From the NCBI GenBank assembly GCA_011317545.1, contig WUJK01000006.1, forward strand, positions 868,001 to 932,000: a stretch of 64,000 nucleotides of DNA, given 5' to 3'. The notes below the pieces were generated by a model, which worked only from the letters and a program-made list of their open reading frames with translations, searched no databases and was not told where the DNA came from. This stretch comes from Coniella vitis (taxonomy: Eukaryota > Ascomycota > Sordariomycetes > Diaporthales > Schizoparmaceae). A program made the translations under genes and the position numbers. Each line of letters starts with the position of its first letter. Within the stretch, counting starts at the first letter, position 1. Of the stretch, positions 43,717-55,809 are shown one piece after another.

Positions 43717-46314
43717 ATGTCCTCTTCGACAAAATGGAGGGAGGAGCAAGTCCTCGTGATATGTCCTGGCTCGTCCACCACAATGGCCCAGCTCGGCTGC
43801 AACGAGCTCACGCCGCCGTCGCAGCGGTTCCCAACGCGCATGTTCAAGGACGAGGAGACGGGACAGTGGCGGCCATACTACACATACAAGCGCAAGAGGA
43901 CGACCGCGACGGACCCGACTGCTGGCGCCTACACTGGTGTTACTGGCGCGTCTGACGGCGAGGCAAAGAGGGAGGAGGAAGAGGACGAGTACGACACCAT
44001 CGAAGACCCTGATTCTGACGAGGGCGCCGTTTATCCCATACAGGGTAGGTTTTCTGGTGGCCCTATTGCTCCTCGTATTGCCAGACCAACGAAAAGGGAC
44101 ATGCTTAGCTTTTGAAAATAAAGGCTAGACAGGCGTTTTTCATACTAATTCTGTCTTGGTCCTCCAACAGGTGGTCGCATCGTCCACATGGACGCCTTTC
44201 TCGCCTTCCTCGACCACGTCCACAGCATGCTCACCACAACCTACCACAACACACCCATTGTCCTCATGGCATCCCCGCAATGGACACGCCCCCACTGCGA
44301 GGCCATTGCGCGGTACATTTTCGAAAAGACACGCACACCGGCCCTGTGCCTCATCCACTCGGGCGTGGCGACGCAGTACGGTCTGCGCTGGCCCAACATG
44401 ACGGTTGTCGACATTGGCTACGAAAAGGTCGACGTGACGTGCATACACGAGAACCGCGTCGTCAGTCACCGGGACGTGCGGGACGCCGCCAACGAGGGCG
44501 CCATCTCGGGAGGCGAGGTCTTTACGCGGCGTCTGTGGCAGCTACTACGCGACAAGGAGGACGGCTTTTCGCACGACATGGCTGAGCAGCTGAAAAAGAG
44601 CCAGATTTGTGAGGTGCTGCCGTATGCCGCTGATCAGCCCGATCTGGTCGAGCTGCCCACCGCGTCTGCAGCCCAACCGCCTCCTGCTGCTGGTAGCGGT
44701 GGCCCCAGTTCTGCTTCTGCAACTGCTGGGGCTTCAACTACGGCGTCTGCCTCTGCGCCCGCGCCCCCGCCAGCTGCAGCAGCAGCATCGGGCACAACAA
44801 TTGGCGATGCGCCAGCGACCTTGGATGCCGAGGATGGCGAAGACAAGACGGCGGACAATGATGGTGTTCTGGATATTGCCAATATAGTCACGAGTGGCCA
44901 GACAAAGGAATTTTTGGCAAAGAAGGAGAAGGAAAAGGCTGAAAAGGCCAAGGCGGGTAAGAAGGGCAAAGGCCCAGAGGCTGCCGATGCCAACAAGCCC
45001 ACGAGATTGCCCAACTCAAAGCGCATCAAGAACACTTTCCACTACGAGGAGATCATCCAGGTGGAACCGGCTGCTCCTGCACCGAAAGTCAACGGGGCGC
45101 CGGCCCAGGAGGCTCATGAGGAAAACATGACCGCAGACAAGAACGAGCAGTCTGCTGCCCAATCTGCGGATCAGCCTGCCGTTCAGCCTGCCGTTGGCGA
45201 CGAGGCAAAGCCCGTTGCGGAAGCTGCCAAAGAGGAAAACCCAGAGGAGGAAAAACCAAAGGAGGAACAGCAACAGGAGGAAAAGCCGCAGGAGGAAGAA
45301 CCACAGAAGGCAAAGCCACAAGAGGAAAAGGCATCGGAAGGAGAACAGCAGCAGCAGCAGCTACCGCCGCCCGCGCCCGAACCACAGCCCAGCAACGATG
45401 CTCTCAAGATTGACAACTTTCTTCCACCTCCAGAAACAACAACAGCACCGATGGTGCCAACAGAGCCCCAGGCAAGGCGCGTTCGACGAGACATTGAAGT
45501 GGGCTTGGAACGCTTTACTTTTGCCGACCGCAAGGAAATCGACCGCATCGCCGCAGCCATCTACGACGCCGTACAAAACATTGGAGAGATGTACATGAGA
45601 CCAGCATGTTGGGATAATCTCGTGTTCGTGGGCAACGGCAGCCGTATTCGTGGACTCAAGGACAACATTGTGCAGACTTTGACGTCGCGATATCTGATAT
45701 CGCCTAGCAGCGCCACAATGTTCACGTCGGAGCTGCCATCCAATATAGCGACGCCCTCGGGTACCGGTAGCCAGACGCCTACGGGCAACTTTTCGGGTCC
45801 ACCACACACGATGCCCCTGGGAGCTGGACCCTCCTCGGGCGTCAACCCCCTTCTGCAGGCTGCTACTACGGCCTCGTTGCAACAAGCCCAACAGCAACAG
45901 CAAGGGCTGCCGCAACATCCTGGCGTCATGACGCCTGGCGGGATGGCTGGGTCGCAGTCGGGCGAGCCAATGCCCTCGCACCACTTCCACAGCCAGACGC
46001 CGACATCCATCAAGACGGCGCCGATGCCGACATACCTGGCCGAGTGGACCAAACATGGATTTGAGGAAGCCATGTTTCTGGGCTCCCTTGTTGCTGCGCG
46101 GTTGGCCTTTTGCGTGCACAATATGGATGCACATGGATTGGAGGCGCAGCGGTTGATGAGTCTTAACAGGGTGGATTATAAGTGAGTCCTTTTTCTTTGT
46201 CTTAAACTCCTTGTAGGTCTGACATTTTGGGTGAGAATCAGCACTAATTATCCTCTACTTCTGTTTAGTGAACTTGGGCCTAAGGGTGTCAGAACGCATT
46301 CGATGCTCGGTTAG
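43717..46314 (+). CDS. ARP9: Actin-related protein 9 (chromatin-remodelling subunit)
   Basis: Nuclear actin-fold protein of SWI/SNF- and RSC-type remodelling complexes. Exons are 43717-44044, 44171-46181 and 46269-46314; frame is kept (YPIQG|GRIVHMD and RVDY|NELGPKG) and gives 794 residues. The N-terminal actin half is recognised by VLVICPGSSTTMAQLG, LMASPQWTRPHCEAIARYIF and MTVVDIGYEKVDVTCI, followed by SGGEVFTRRLWQLL. A low-complexity insert at about 270-545 (Ala/Pro, then Lys, then Glu/Gln repeats) separates it from RRDIEVGLERFTFADRKEID and DNLVFVGNGSRIRGLKDNIV. A second Gln/Pro-rich insert runs about 615-730. The last block (HGFEEAMFLGSLVAARLAF, MSLNRVDYNELG) is the Arp9-type C-terminus. 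Identification is strong but not absolute against other fungal nuclear ARPs. Confidence 0.85.
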
Positions 46315-47314
46315 GATGCCTGCTGCGAGTGAGTGACTGTGCGAAGGGGATGAAGAAGGACATTTGGGTTTTGGTTGTAGTCGGAGTTCCTCCTTTTTTT
46401 TCCCCCTGTCCTCTAGGTATTTCCCCGTGATTTGCTTTTAGTCTTCTCTTGTTCATTTCAATTATTTCCAAGATATCTGGGAAAGAGGCAGGAGTTTGGG
46501 GGGGGGGTTGGGTCAATCAAGTGGAAGAACTCTTTATTTGTTATTTTGATTTTCTTTTCTCTCTCTCAACATCCAGTTCGCCTTCGACTGGGACTGGGAG
46601 ATGGAGAATGTATGGATGTATACTATGGTGAAGAATTCGAATTAAAAGCGATGCGGTGGCTTCTACCTTTCGTGATTGCTGTCGTTGTTGCAATTTGCTA
46701 CTATATTAGGCAGCCGGACGGCATATGGGGTTATGGTAACGCAGTGTTGTTGCTGCTATTATTGTACCCCCCCCCCCCAAAAAAAAAGGACAGTCCATAA
46801 AAGCCGGTCTTAACTTTCTCTTGTTTTTGTTTGTTTGTTTTTCTTGCGAGAACATTCATGAAATGTAGGTGCCCGCTGACAACGTAACAGCGATGGTTGG
46901 CAATCCCGTTATGGGTGGTGGTGGTGTGTTGAGGTTGGAGCCCGACTGCACAGTATGTTGGAGAGTCTACGCAGTCAGGTCCCCGATGAGTTATTTACTC
47001 TACATCACCTTATGGACAGAGTTGTGTCTAGTCACTTTTCTCCATATTGATATGTAGGACGAGCAAAGACAAAGCAGGACAAAAAGCTCAAGAAAGATGG
47101 GGGGGGGGGGGAAAGAAGAGAAAAGAAAAAAAAAAAAGGAGGGAAAGAGAGGCATCCACAAGGCACAGCACGGGCACAGTACGGGCACAGGACGGTACGC
47201 TTATAATTCTTCTTATGCCCTCCCCCCCTGGGGCAACCGAAAAAAGAAAACCACCCCAAAAGTGACAACCTTCTGCGAAGTACATCAACCCCAAGTAGCA
47301 CATACGCATATATA

Positions 47315-47316
<2 letters not shown>

Positions 47317-47347
<31 letters not shown>
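47317..47347. repeat. (AT)n microsatellite
   Basis: About 15 uninterrupted AT units in gene-free DNA. Confidence 0.85.
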
Positions 47348-47352
<5 letters not shown>

Positions 47353-48192
47353 CTATTGGTGGTGGCTGATGGGCTTGATTGAAGGGTCGGCTACGTTTAT
47401 GGAAAGGTTGTGGCCTTTTTCTTTAATCTTTTTTTTTTGGAGTGAGGGGGAAGGGGGGGGTGTTGATGTTTGGTACATACCATGGCAAATATGATGGCTT
47501 TCTGTATTATTCATCACATTCTTGTTCGTTGTCAAGTGCTGAGATTGGTGTAGATTGTGGTTGTGTGGCTCGAGACGTCTGGATTGGGGGGGCCCAAGTT
47601 TGTTCTTTAATGGTATCACTCAAGTGGTACTAAAGGATACATTTGATAAGGTAAGATAATAGATTTGGTATTAATAGTTATATTGCGGTTCCATCTCCGT
47701 TTTCAAAGTGAAGAAAAGGTTGGTATGATGGATGATTATCATGGTAATTGAAGAAAGGGAGGGTTGCCCGGGGGGGAGAGAGGAGGGATAATTTGACTGA
47801 GCAGAGAGTGAATCGGTGGACTATCAAATTCTTTCAATACATTTGAATGTTTACAGGGAGTAGCCGCGGGTTTTTAATAAAATAAATAAATAAAAGCGTC
47901 TGATATGATAGTATTTTTATCTATTCGCTCTGTTAGAATCAAAGGACACTCTAAAACAAGCTTTGCCCAACCGTTTTTTTTCTTCATCTTCCATCTTTGC
48001 TTTTTTTTTATGTTGATGTCGATCCAACCAGAAGACATCATCAGTAGAGACAAGAACAGAATATAACAGCGGTGAGAAAGGTATTACAATGTGGAAAGCA
48101 AAAGGAGGAAGGATGGGCCCGGGGGGGGGGGGCGAAGGCAGCGAGCGAGATGCAAAGGGGGAATGCAGCCCTAAACTAAGGCAAGGGAGTTT

Positions 48193-48218
48193 CTTTTATT
48201 TATTTATTTATTTATTTT
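48193..48218. repeat. (TTTA)n microsatellite
   Basis: Tetranucleotide run of about five to six TTTA units. Confidence 0.8.
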
Positions 48219-48763
48219 GGTCCATTTGGAGCTGAGGTTTTCTTTCTTCTCCCTAAAACAAGTTATTCTGAACGGGTTCACACATATTATTGAATCCGAG
48301 CGAGCGAGCGCCAACTCCGTGGGCTTCTACTGCGGTCTTGACACTTGCATAATTCTTGTCTAAGTATTTGTAAACAAGGTAAATATGCCATGTCATGTTA
48401 CATGGCATACATTAGAATATGCTTGGCCCTGCATCTTGTGTATATATCTTTGGGCGTTTTGGTGCTCAAGGGGCCTTTTTGGGGGGGCTCTCGGAAAAGA
48501 GGGCAGAGGTGGAACATGGATAACCTACATCAAAGTATACGAGAAGCGGGACTTTGGAGAGCACTATTATGCGCTCTATATATATGTGTGTGCAAGGGCT
48601 GGTATAGTAAATGGTGGTGGTATAGAAGGCGCGATCATGTTGTACATATGTTGATATGGCTTGTCTGTAGCACCGGGCGTGATACTTTGGGAGGGTTTTG
48701 ATAGATGGAGTCCATAGTATATAAGCGATAGCATTATGAAGAGAACTTAAAAAGGTAGCAGGA

Positions 48764-48780
48764 CAGCAGCAGCAGCAGCA
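48764..48780. repeat. (CAG)n short triplet repeat
   Basis: Short triplet run outside any supported coding sequence. Confidence 0.75.
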
Positions 48781-50869
48781 AAAGAGTATATTGGGATACA
48801 GAACAAGATAGTTGCATTGCTAGAGCGGATCAGCTCGGCTGGTGAGGTGTGAGGCAGATCGGATTCAGATCTCATCATGCTTATTGCTTTGTACATGTAC
48901 ATATCATGTAGGTAGGGTAACCGAAGCAGGCCTTGTCCACGGAGAGATTTGCATACAAGAAGAGAAAATCATAAAGGATAGACCCAAAAAGTAAGGACAC
49001 AGCATCGACAACAGCGACTGATTGGGTTTTGGAGAGAAAAAAAAAAGGTCGCCGATGAATTGCGGGTTGCTGTACAAAGTCGGGGCCCCCTTCCAATCAT
49101 CGGAATTCATCACAACTTGAGGTAGTGGTCGTGTGTGTGTGCCTGTGTGCGCGTGTGCCTGTGCAGGTTTTTGAAGTCGCCGAGGTGGGATTACTTACTG
49201 GTTGGCGGTCGGTGGTCGGTGGTCGGGGGGGGTCTTAGTTGAACTTTTTGGTTGCTTGGCCGGGCGGATCGTGCGTATGTACCTGGCGGTCAATTTCCCG
49301 CGCGGAGGCTTGAGATATTGGGCAAGCGCGGTGGCCATTGGGGGAAAGGACAATGTGTGATTTTGTAAGTGAGTTTTGGTTAGTAAGCGGTCGAGGAGCC
49401 TCTTTTATGTAATTTTCCCTTTCTACCAGCAGCAAGAGAGGAGAGAAAGAGAAAATGACAAAAAGAAAAAAACCAAAAAAAAAAAAAAAAAACGGCTTGG
49501 TCGCGCCACGAGTTGAGGGCGATCCGCAGATCTGGTATGTTTCTTTTTCTTTCTCTTTTTTTCTTGTGTGTTTTTGTTTTTTCCTTTGCACAGATCTGAG
49601 ACAAGACAGCACCAAGGTTGTTTTGACTAGATTGCCGAATGTCTCTATCCTTTTATTTGGTAAGTATACATAGTTATAGGGTTTCTCAAGAACTGGGGAA
49701 AATACAAATGGAAGATATACATATGAATAAGGTGATTGGGCCAACGTTCCAACTGGGCGGTAACGCACTTCAACTTGCCCGGCCCCTACGTATTCTTCTC
49801 ACGTCTTGATAGCCTAGACCGAGTATAGCACTGCCATACACTATGTGTCTCGATACACAAACACTCCTGCCCTGTGCTGTATGCTATGTCATGCTGTTTC
49901 GATGCAAAAGAACCACCGACAGGCTTCCTACGCTTCGGTATACTTGCATTCTGCATGTGTGTACATGCGTTGTTGCTGTATGTCTATGTTTGTATCACCG
50001 TCATTCATGTATGTCAGAAACCTTGTCCCCTAAACTAACGGCCCTTGAGACAGCTTAAACCGTACCAGTGGTAAATAGCAAGGGCTGCTTTGCTGCTCGG
50101 AGTCTTGTCCATCTTGACTGGATTTGTTGTATTCAGAACTTCGAGCAATACAGGAGAAAAGGGCGAGCCACACACACAAGCACACACACGCTCAAAATAC
50201 ACACAAACACTCACAGATACACACGCTTTTTTCCCACTCACTCACACTCACATACCGTCATTTTGGCTTGTAGGTCTGGCGGTCTGGCGGTCTGTCTGTC
50301 TGTCTCCTCGCTTACAGCCTCTTCACACAAGCTCATTCATTCCCTTTCAAGAAGTGATCCTCGGCATTTAATATAGTACTCTGCACCATAGCACTACTAT
50401 GTACACATAGTAGATGGTTTACTGGCTCTTCGGGGTGAAGGAGTTCGAGGGAGGGGGGGGGGCCAAAGTAGAAAAATCATGGAACCTTATTAATAGGGAA
50501 AGATAACTCGGATACCCGAATTGCGTTGTTATTTGTACGTAGGTCTCCTATGTAGCCAGCGTATTAACCATCTTCAGGTACATGACTGTACGATTATATA
50601 TGTACGTTATGCAAGTTTTGCAAAGTCATAGTACGTATATAAATATAGCCATGTATGTATGTACGTATGTATGTATGTCGCTATCGGCTCAAACCCACAG
50701 CTGCTTGCCGCACGCAATGTTCCTCCTCCCACCCCCCAATGGCCGGCGACCTCAGCAAAGGCGACGATTCTAGTTTCCCAAACGGCCGTGGCCTGACTTG
50801 ACCTATTTTGGTTTGTCCTTTTTCGTTCCAGCCTCATCTGCTGATCTTTTGGAGAAACCTTTCTCTCTT

Positions 50870-50873
<4 letters not shown>

Positions 50874-50923
<50 letters not shown>
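50874..50923. repeat. (CT)n microsatellite upstream of the YeeE/YedE gene
   Basis: About 24 CT units on the plus strand, roughly 400 bp upstream of the YeeE/YedE-family start codon. Pyrimidine-rich tracts are common in fungal promoters and leaders, so a promoter role is possible but unproven. Confidence 0.85.
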
Positions 50924-50925
<2 letters not shown>

Positions 50926-51321
50926 TCTTGGTTACCCCCCGAATATCGTGACTCACTTCACCTTCTGGTTGATTGCCTGTGATTCGATTGGACTCAAATA
51001 GAACAAGTTCTTCAATCAAGGAAAACTTTCTTCACCACTTGTGGCAAGGTGCTTTTTATCCTGGGAGCAAGCGAGCAGACGAGCGAGTGAGCGGCCATAC
51101 TCAAGAAAGAGAATCCCGACCGAATTTCCCTCACGCCTCGCCTCGACTTACCTTTTCTTCTTCTTCTTCTTCTACAACCAGCCATTCTCAGAGCATCCAT
51201 TCCACCAAATCTCTGTAGATACTTTCTTTCCGGAACATGGTGTGACAAGAACAGATTTGTCGGCACCCCAATACATAAGCTGAGGGAGGGTGCGCGCGCG
51301 CCAGCGAAGCGAGCGAGCAGC

Positions 51322-52701
51322 ATGGACATCATCATCACAGGCTCGGTCTTTGGGGCCGGGCTTGTCGCATCGGGCATGTACCAACCGAATCTGCTCGCCT
51401 CGCAATTCATCCTGACAGAGTGGAATATGGCACAAACCTTTTTTACGGCGACGGGCTGTGGAGCGTAAGTGACCTCGTCCCGGTGAAGTGAGCGAGCGAC
51501 CACGTTGTGCCAAAGCAAACCGCGCGCACCACCCTACCTCGTGTTTTGTTTTTTTGGTCTTTTCCAAAAGTTTTCCATCTGCATCTAACGAGATATTCCG
51601 CCATGGCACAGGCTCGTGATTGAAATCCTCCATCGACTTGGCTATGCAGTACCACCGCCCCGATCCTGGGCATGGACCGGCATCACGGAATACGCCATGG
51701 ACGGCAACATCCTCGGTGGGATGATTCTTGGCGCCGGTATGGCCCTCTCGTCGTCGTGTCCCGGCATGGTCTTTCCGCAACTCGCACTCGGCATCCCTAC
51801 GGCCCCCGCCATCGTCGCAGGCGCCTCGGTCGGCGGCATCTTTTGGGCCGCCGTGCTCCGTCCGTGCATGGCTTCGCGGCGGAAACAACGCCGGATGGCC
51901 ATGACGACGACGACGACGACGACAACCAAGCCAAGACAGCCACCAGAGACGACGTTTGCGGACGCGCTGGGCATCCAGCCTGCTATGGCGCTGCTCTGCT
52001 ACGAGGCCGTGCTGGTGGGCATCGTCCTCGTGGCCGCTACCATGGCGTCTACTGCACCTGCGCCGGTGCATCCTGTCGTGGGTGGGCTGATTATTGGCGG
52101 GGCGCAGCTGGTGTCTCTTGTCTTGCGCGGGTCGCTGCTGGGCGCGTCCACGTGCTACGAGCAGCTTGGTGACTGGATTGTGTGGATGGCCAAGGCACGC
52201 CGTCGCAAACAGGAGCAAGAGAAGCAGCAACAGCAACAGCAGCAGCAGCAGCAGCAGCAGCATGAGCATGAGCATGAGCATGAACAAGAACTAGAACTAG
52301 AACTAGAACAGCCACAAAAGGAGCACGAAGATCAACTGCTGCAGTTGCAGCAACCGGGGACATCGGCGATAATCTTTGCAGCGGCCATGGTGGCTGGCGC
52401 GTGGCTGCTGGCGCGGATGTGGCCGCAGGTGGTGCTTTTCGAGCAGCAGCAGCAGGAGGAGGCCAAGTGGACCGCAAATGCGAATGCGCATGCGCCGAGC
52501 CCAGCGACGGCGTTTGCGGGTGGCCTGCTCATGGCCGTGGGGTCGCGCATGGCCGGCGGGTGCGCGTCGGGCCACGGCATCAGCGGCATGGCGCTCATGT
52601 CCTCGTCGAGTCTGGTCACGATGCTGTCGGTGTTTGCCGCGGCCATGGGCGTTTCGAAGCTCGTGGCAAGCATCGACGTGTCCCGCGGGAGTTATATGTA
52701 A
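51322..52701 (+). CDS. YeeE/YedE (TsuA-type) sulfur-compound transporter family protein
   Basis: Multi-pass membrane protein of the YeeE/YedE family; bacterial TsuA imports thiosulfate. Exons are 51322-51464 and 51612-52701, with junction TGCGA|LVIEI, giving 410 residues. The family's Gly-rich helices and key cysteines are visible: TGCGA (Cys46), ALSSSCPGM (Cys97) and AGGCASGHGISG (about Cys365), the last being the family hallmark. The bacterial two-fold arrangement is kept. The central hydrophilic loop is expanded by a Thr run, about 14 Gln, then HE and LE repeats at about 195-240, encoded by nearly pure CAG, CATGAG and CTAGAA tandem units. Plasma-membrane or organelle location is not evident. 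Fungal members are patchy, so horizontal origin is possible. Confidence 0.87.
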
Positions 52702-53369
52702 CGGCGAGGCCAGACGTTGCACGTGGTGATTCTTGGGCTCTACTTGCCTGCTTGCTTGTGGCAGATTGCGATTACTTCAGAGGGGGCTTGCATGGATTTG
52801 ATTTTTCCGGCTGTTGATTTTCCCTGTTTGTGGAGGGTTTCGGCATTTTGCTTGGATGTGGCGGCGGTTGCGAAGGAAAATGCGCCATGTAGTGGCCCTG
52901 CCGGGAAGGCACATTGCTCTGCTTTGGGATACCCCCCACCTGCCACTGAAGTCCCAGGAGCCACCCCCCCTGGCTTTTTGACACCGGCAGCACCCTTGTG
53001 GGGAGCCGAGGTACGCCGGAGCCGCTGAATGCGGGGACGTGGAGGGTTGGTATTGGTATGGCATTGCAAGTTGGCTGTTTGAAGGGGATGCACGGCCTAC
53101 ATCATCGTCGTCAACTCATCCTCATCGGTGTCGGGTATAATTTGAAGTTCCCTGCGAACAAACACACCAAAATCCATTCAAAGCCCTCCCAATACCCTTG
53201 TCAAGAGCGGCTCAGTACATGTCTACTTGATAGTAATTGGACAAAATTCTTGCCATATACAGCATCTTATTGTGCAGCAGCTTACAGGGTATCTTTCAGC
53301 CATAACGCGGGTGGTGAAACAACCACAACTGCAACAGAAAAAAAAAACCAACAACCACCCTCGCTCATC
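52702..53369. promoter_or_regulatory. Intergenic region upstream of the SKL-ended oxidoreductase
   Basis: This 668 bp stretch follows the YeeE/YedE-family gene. It contains CCGAGG at 53006-53011 (reverse CCTCGG), 359 bp upstream of the oxidoreductase start. No ORF is supported. Confidence 0.4.
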
Positions 53370-54541
53370 ATGCCTGTCGCCTTGACAATCAAGAAGATTG
53401 AGGGAAAGCCAGGCAAGGTCTACTATCCGTGAGTTGCAGACTGTACCCATCCATCCCTCATGGTATGAAATCATCCTCACATGCATCTCGTTTACTATGC
53501 ATGTATAGCCTTGCTCTCAAAGAGGTGCCCTTGCCAAACCCCGGCCCAAAACAAGTCCTCGTCCGCCTCAACGCCGCCGCTCTCAACCACAGAGACCTCT
53601 TCATCAGGCAACACCTCTATCCAGGCATCTCCTTTACGCATCCCATGCTCGCCGACGGACAAGGCACCGTCGTCCAATCCGGGCCCCAATGCATCCGTAA
53701 CCTCCAGGCCAAGGACGTCCTCATCCTCCCCCTGCAGGGCTGGGATTCCCATCCAGACGGACCCGAGGACTTTGCCAAGTACGCCGTCATTGGCGCCACC
53801 CAGCAGTACGACGCCGGCACGGCCCAAGAGTACCTCATCTGCAACGAAGAAGATGTCGAGGTGGCGCCCGCGCACTTGTCCGCTGTTGAGGGCGCGGCGT
53901 TGCCCCTTGTGGGCCTGACGGGGTGGCGGGCGCTCGTCACCAAGACGGGCCACAATGCGAGCCCCGGGCACAATATCCTGGTCACGGGTATTGGTGGCGG
54001 CGTTGCGCTTCAGGTGTTGCAGTTTGCCGTTGCCCTGGGTTGCAATGTCTACGTTACGAGCGGAGACCAGGCCAAGATTGACAAGGCGGTCTTGTTGGGT
54101 GCTAAGGGGGGCGTTTGCTACCGAGACAAGGACTGGGACAAGCTACTGCTCAAACAACTGCCCAAGGAGAGGTCGTTTTTGGATGCCGTGGTGGACGGTG
54201 CGGGAGGCCCCATTGTCTCGAAAACAGTCAGGCTGCTGAAAGCCGGAGGCATTATTTCGCAGTATGGAATGACAACGTCGCCAAACATGGACTGGATCAT
54301 GCCGGCCGTCATCAAAAACATTGAGCTCAGAGGCAGCACCATGGGTTCGCGGCAAGAATTCAGAGACATGATCAGGTTTGTGCAGGACAAGCAGATTCGG
54401 CCAGTCGTCAGCCGAGTCGTCAAGGGGCTCAGAAACCTGGGCGAAATAGATGGTCTCTTTGACGATATGAAGGATGGCAAGCAGTTTGGGAAGTTGGTAA
54501 TTGATATCTCGCCAGAGGCTGGTACTAGCTCGAAATTATAG
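53370..54541 (+). CDS. MDR-superfamily oxidoreductase with C-terminal SKL
   Basis: Medium-chain dehydrogenase/reductase, quinone-oxidoreductase-like; substrate unknown. Exons are 53370-53428 and 53509-54541, with junction VYYP|LALKEVPLP, giving 363 residues. The GroES-like half contains VLVRLNAAALNHRDLFIRQH. The cofactor fold has ILVTGIGGGVALQVLQFAVA and ALGCNVYVTSGDQ. The usual zinc ligands (GHE and a four-cysteine loop) are not seen, so a zinc-free NAD(P)H enzyme is likely. The last residues are GTSSKL; SKL is the canonical PTS1, so import into peroxisomes is predicted. The C-terminus converges on KRR1 with 176 bp between them. A role in lipid or alcohol metabolism in peroxisomes is inference. 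Confidence 0.88.
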
Positions 54542-54717
54542 GCCTGTATGGGAATTTCTTGATTCTCTTGGTACTCTTTCATGGATAACACGAAACCGAA
54601 CATGAATTCCTGTGGAAACGAACAACAGTTGGCCTAACACATTGACCGGGTATCGAAGAAGGCCCCATTTCGAAGCCAGCCCAGGAAAGAAGAAGGAAGC
54701 AGTTGGGGCTCGGCACC

Positions 54718-55809
54718 TCATGCAGCCTCCTTGTTCTTCTTTCTCTTTTTCGGTTTTTGCCCCAGCTCTTCTGGCGGGACATACTCCTGTTCGCGCTCTC
54801 GCTTCTTTTCCTCTTTTCGTTGCTTGGCCTTTTCCTCGCGTTCCTCTCGTGCCGCGCGCTCCTTGGCCTGCTTGCCCAGAAAGTATTCGCCGCTCTCGAT
54901 TTGCAGATCCACCTTGCTCTTCTCGGGCGCTGGGGGAAACGCCGTGTACACCTTGGTGCTCTTGTCTGTGACATTATGTGGTACGCGTCTCTTGCTCAGG
55001 TTCTTCTTGAAGTGCGGTAGGAAGCGATCCCAACTCTCGCCCGCCAATTCGGGGTCCTTGGCTAGCTCTCTCTTGATCATCAACTCCTTGATCAGGTAGA
55101 TGGGGTGGATGTTGTGCATGCAGTCTTCCACAACCCTCCGAACCTCCTTTAATGACTTGTAGGGGCCCATAACACTGACAGTGTTACCGTGCACCAAGAT
55201 GTAAGTCTCTGTCAAGAGTTCCAGAGCCTTGAGCGTCGATCCCTGCGGTCCCAAAATTCTTTGTCGTCGCTTCGCAAACTTTTCCTTGTTTCCAACGAGG
55301 TTTCGAATCTTGATAATATCGCAAGCCACTCCATCCTCGAGGATCTTGACGGCTTGTGGTGCAGGTACGCTTCGGGCGAGCAATTTTATCAGGTCGCGGG
55401 CGTTGAGTATAGCGGCAGGATCAAATGTTTTTCGCGTCGTCTTGACAGTCATCATACCTTCCACCAAGTCCAGCGTGCAGGCGATGCCGTGCTTTTCAAG
55501 AGATCGAGTGACAAGGGGCCACTAGGGGTGGATGCGTGTTAGAGCGATGGTTTTTCACATATGTGGAGTCCAGCCGTAAGTACTTACTGCTTCTCTCAGA
55601 TACACTTCACGGTATTTGGGAAACAGCACGGTAAAAGTTGACTCTTCTGCAAAAGTGCCTCCAACGTTGTCTTCGGGCTTGAATACTGGAACCTCCCACT
55701 TGTTGATGTCGTCCGTGTCCCATCTGGTAGATTGAACAATTAGCAATAAGTCTACATAAGATCTTGTAAGAGTTACTTACGGTTTGTCCTTTTCGTGCTT
55801 GGTCGACAT
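54718..55809 (-). CDS. KRR1: KRR1 small-subunit processome component
   Basis: Nucleolar KH-domain protein needed for 18S rRNA maturation and 40S assembly. Exons are 55809-55781 (29 nt), 55723-55588 and 55521-54718; frame is kept (KDKP|WDTDDINKW, YLREA|WPLVTRSL) and gives 322 residues, the usual size. KWEVPVFKPEDN and FAEESTFTVLFPKYREVYL are highly conserved. The KH core reads RRQRILGPQGSTLKALELL with a GxxG-like loop, followed by VHGNTVSVMGPYKSLKEVRR. The PELAGESWDRFLPHFKK segment and a Lys/Arg/Glu-rich tail ending KKRKKNKEAA complete the protein. Identification is secure. Confidence 0.96.

Larger units (their letters stand above)
46315..51321. other. 5 kb gene-free, microsatellite- and homopolymer-rich region
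   Basis: No supported gene. It contains many homopolymer tracts: G runs near 46499, 47100, 48121 and 50453, and A or T runs near 46780, 47130, 47428 and 49475. Microsatellites of AT, TTTA, CAG and CT type are also present. ORFs here (for example 49235-49768 minus) are low-complexity. Confidence 0.45.

Noticed and set aside
45361..46134. 257-codon minus-strand ORF opposite the Arp9 gene
   Set aside because: Low-complexity antisense of the Gln/Pro-rich insert; the plus frame is conserved on both sides.
51172..52287. 371-codon minus-strand ORF opposite the YeeE/YedE gene
   Set aside because: It begins in repeats (MFMLMLMLMLL...) created by the antisense of CAG/CATGAG units and has no family resemblance; the plus strand encodes a conserved transporter.
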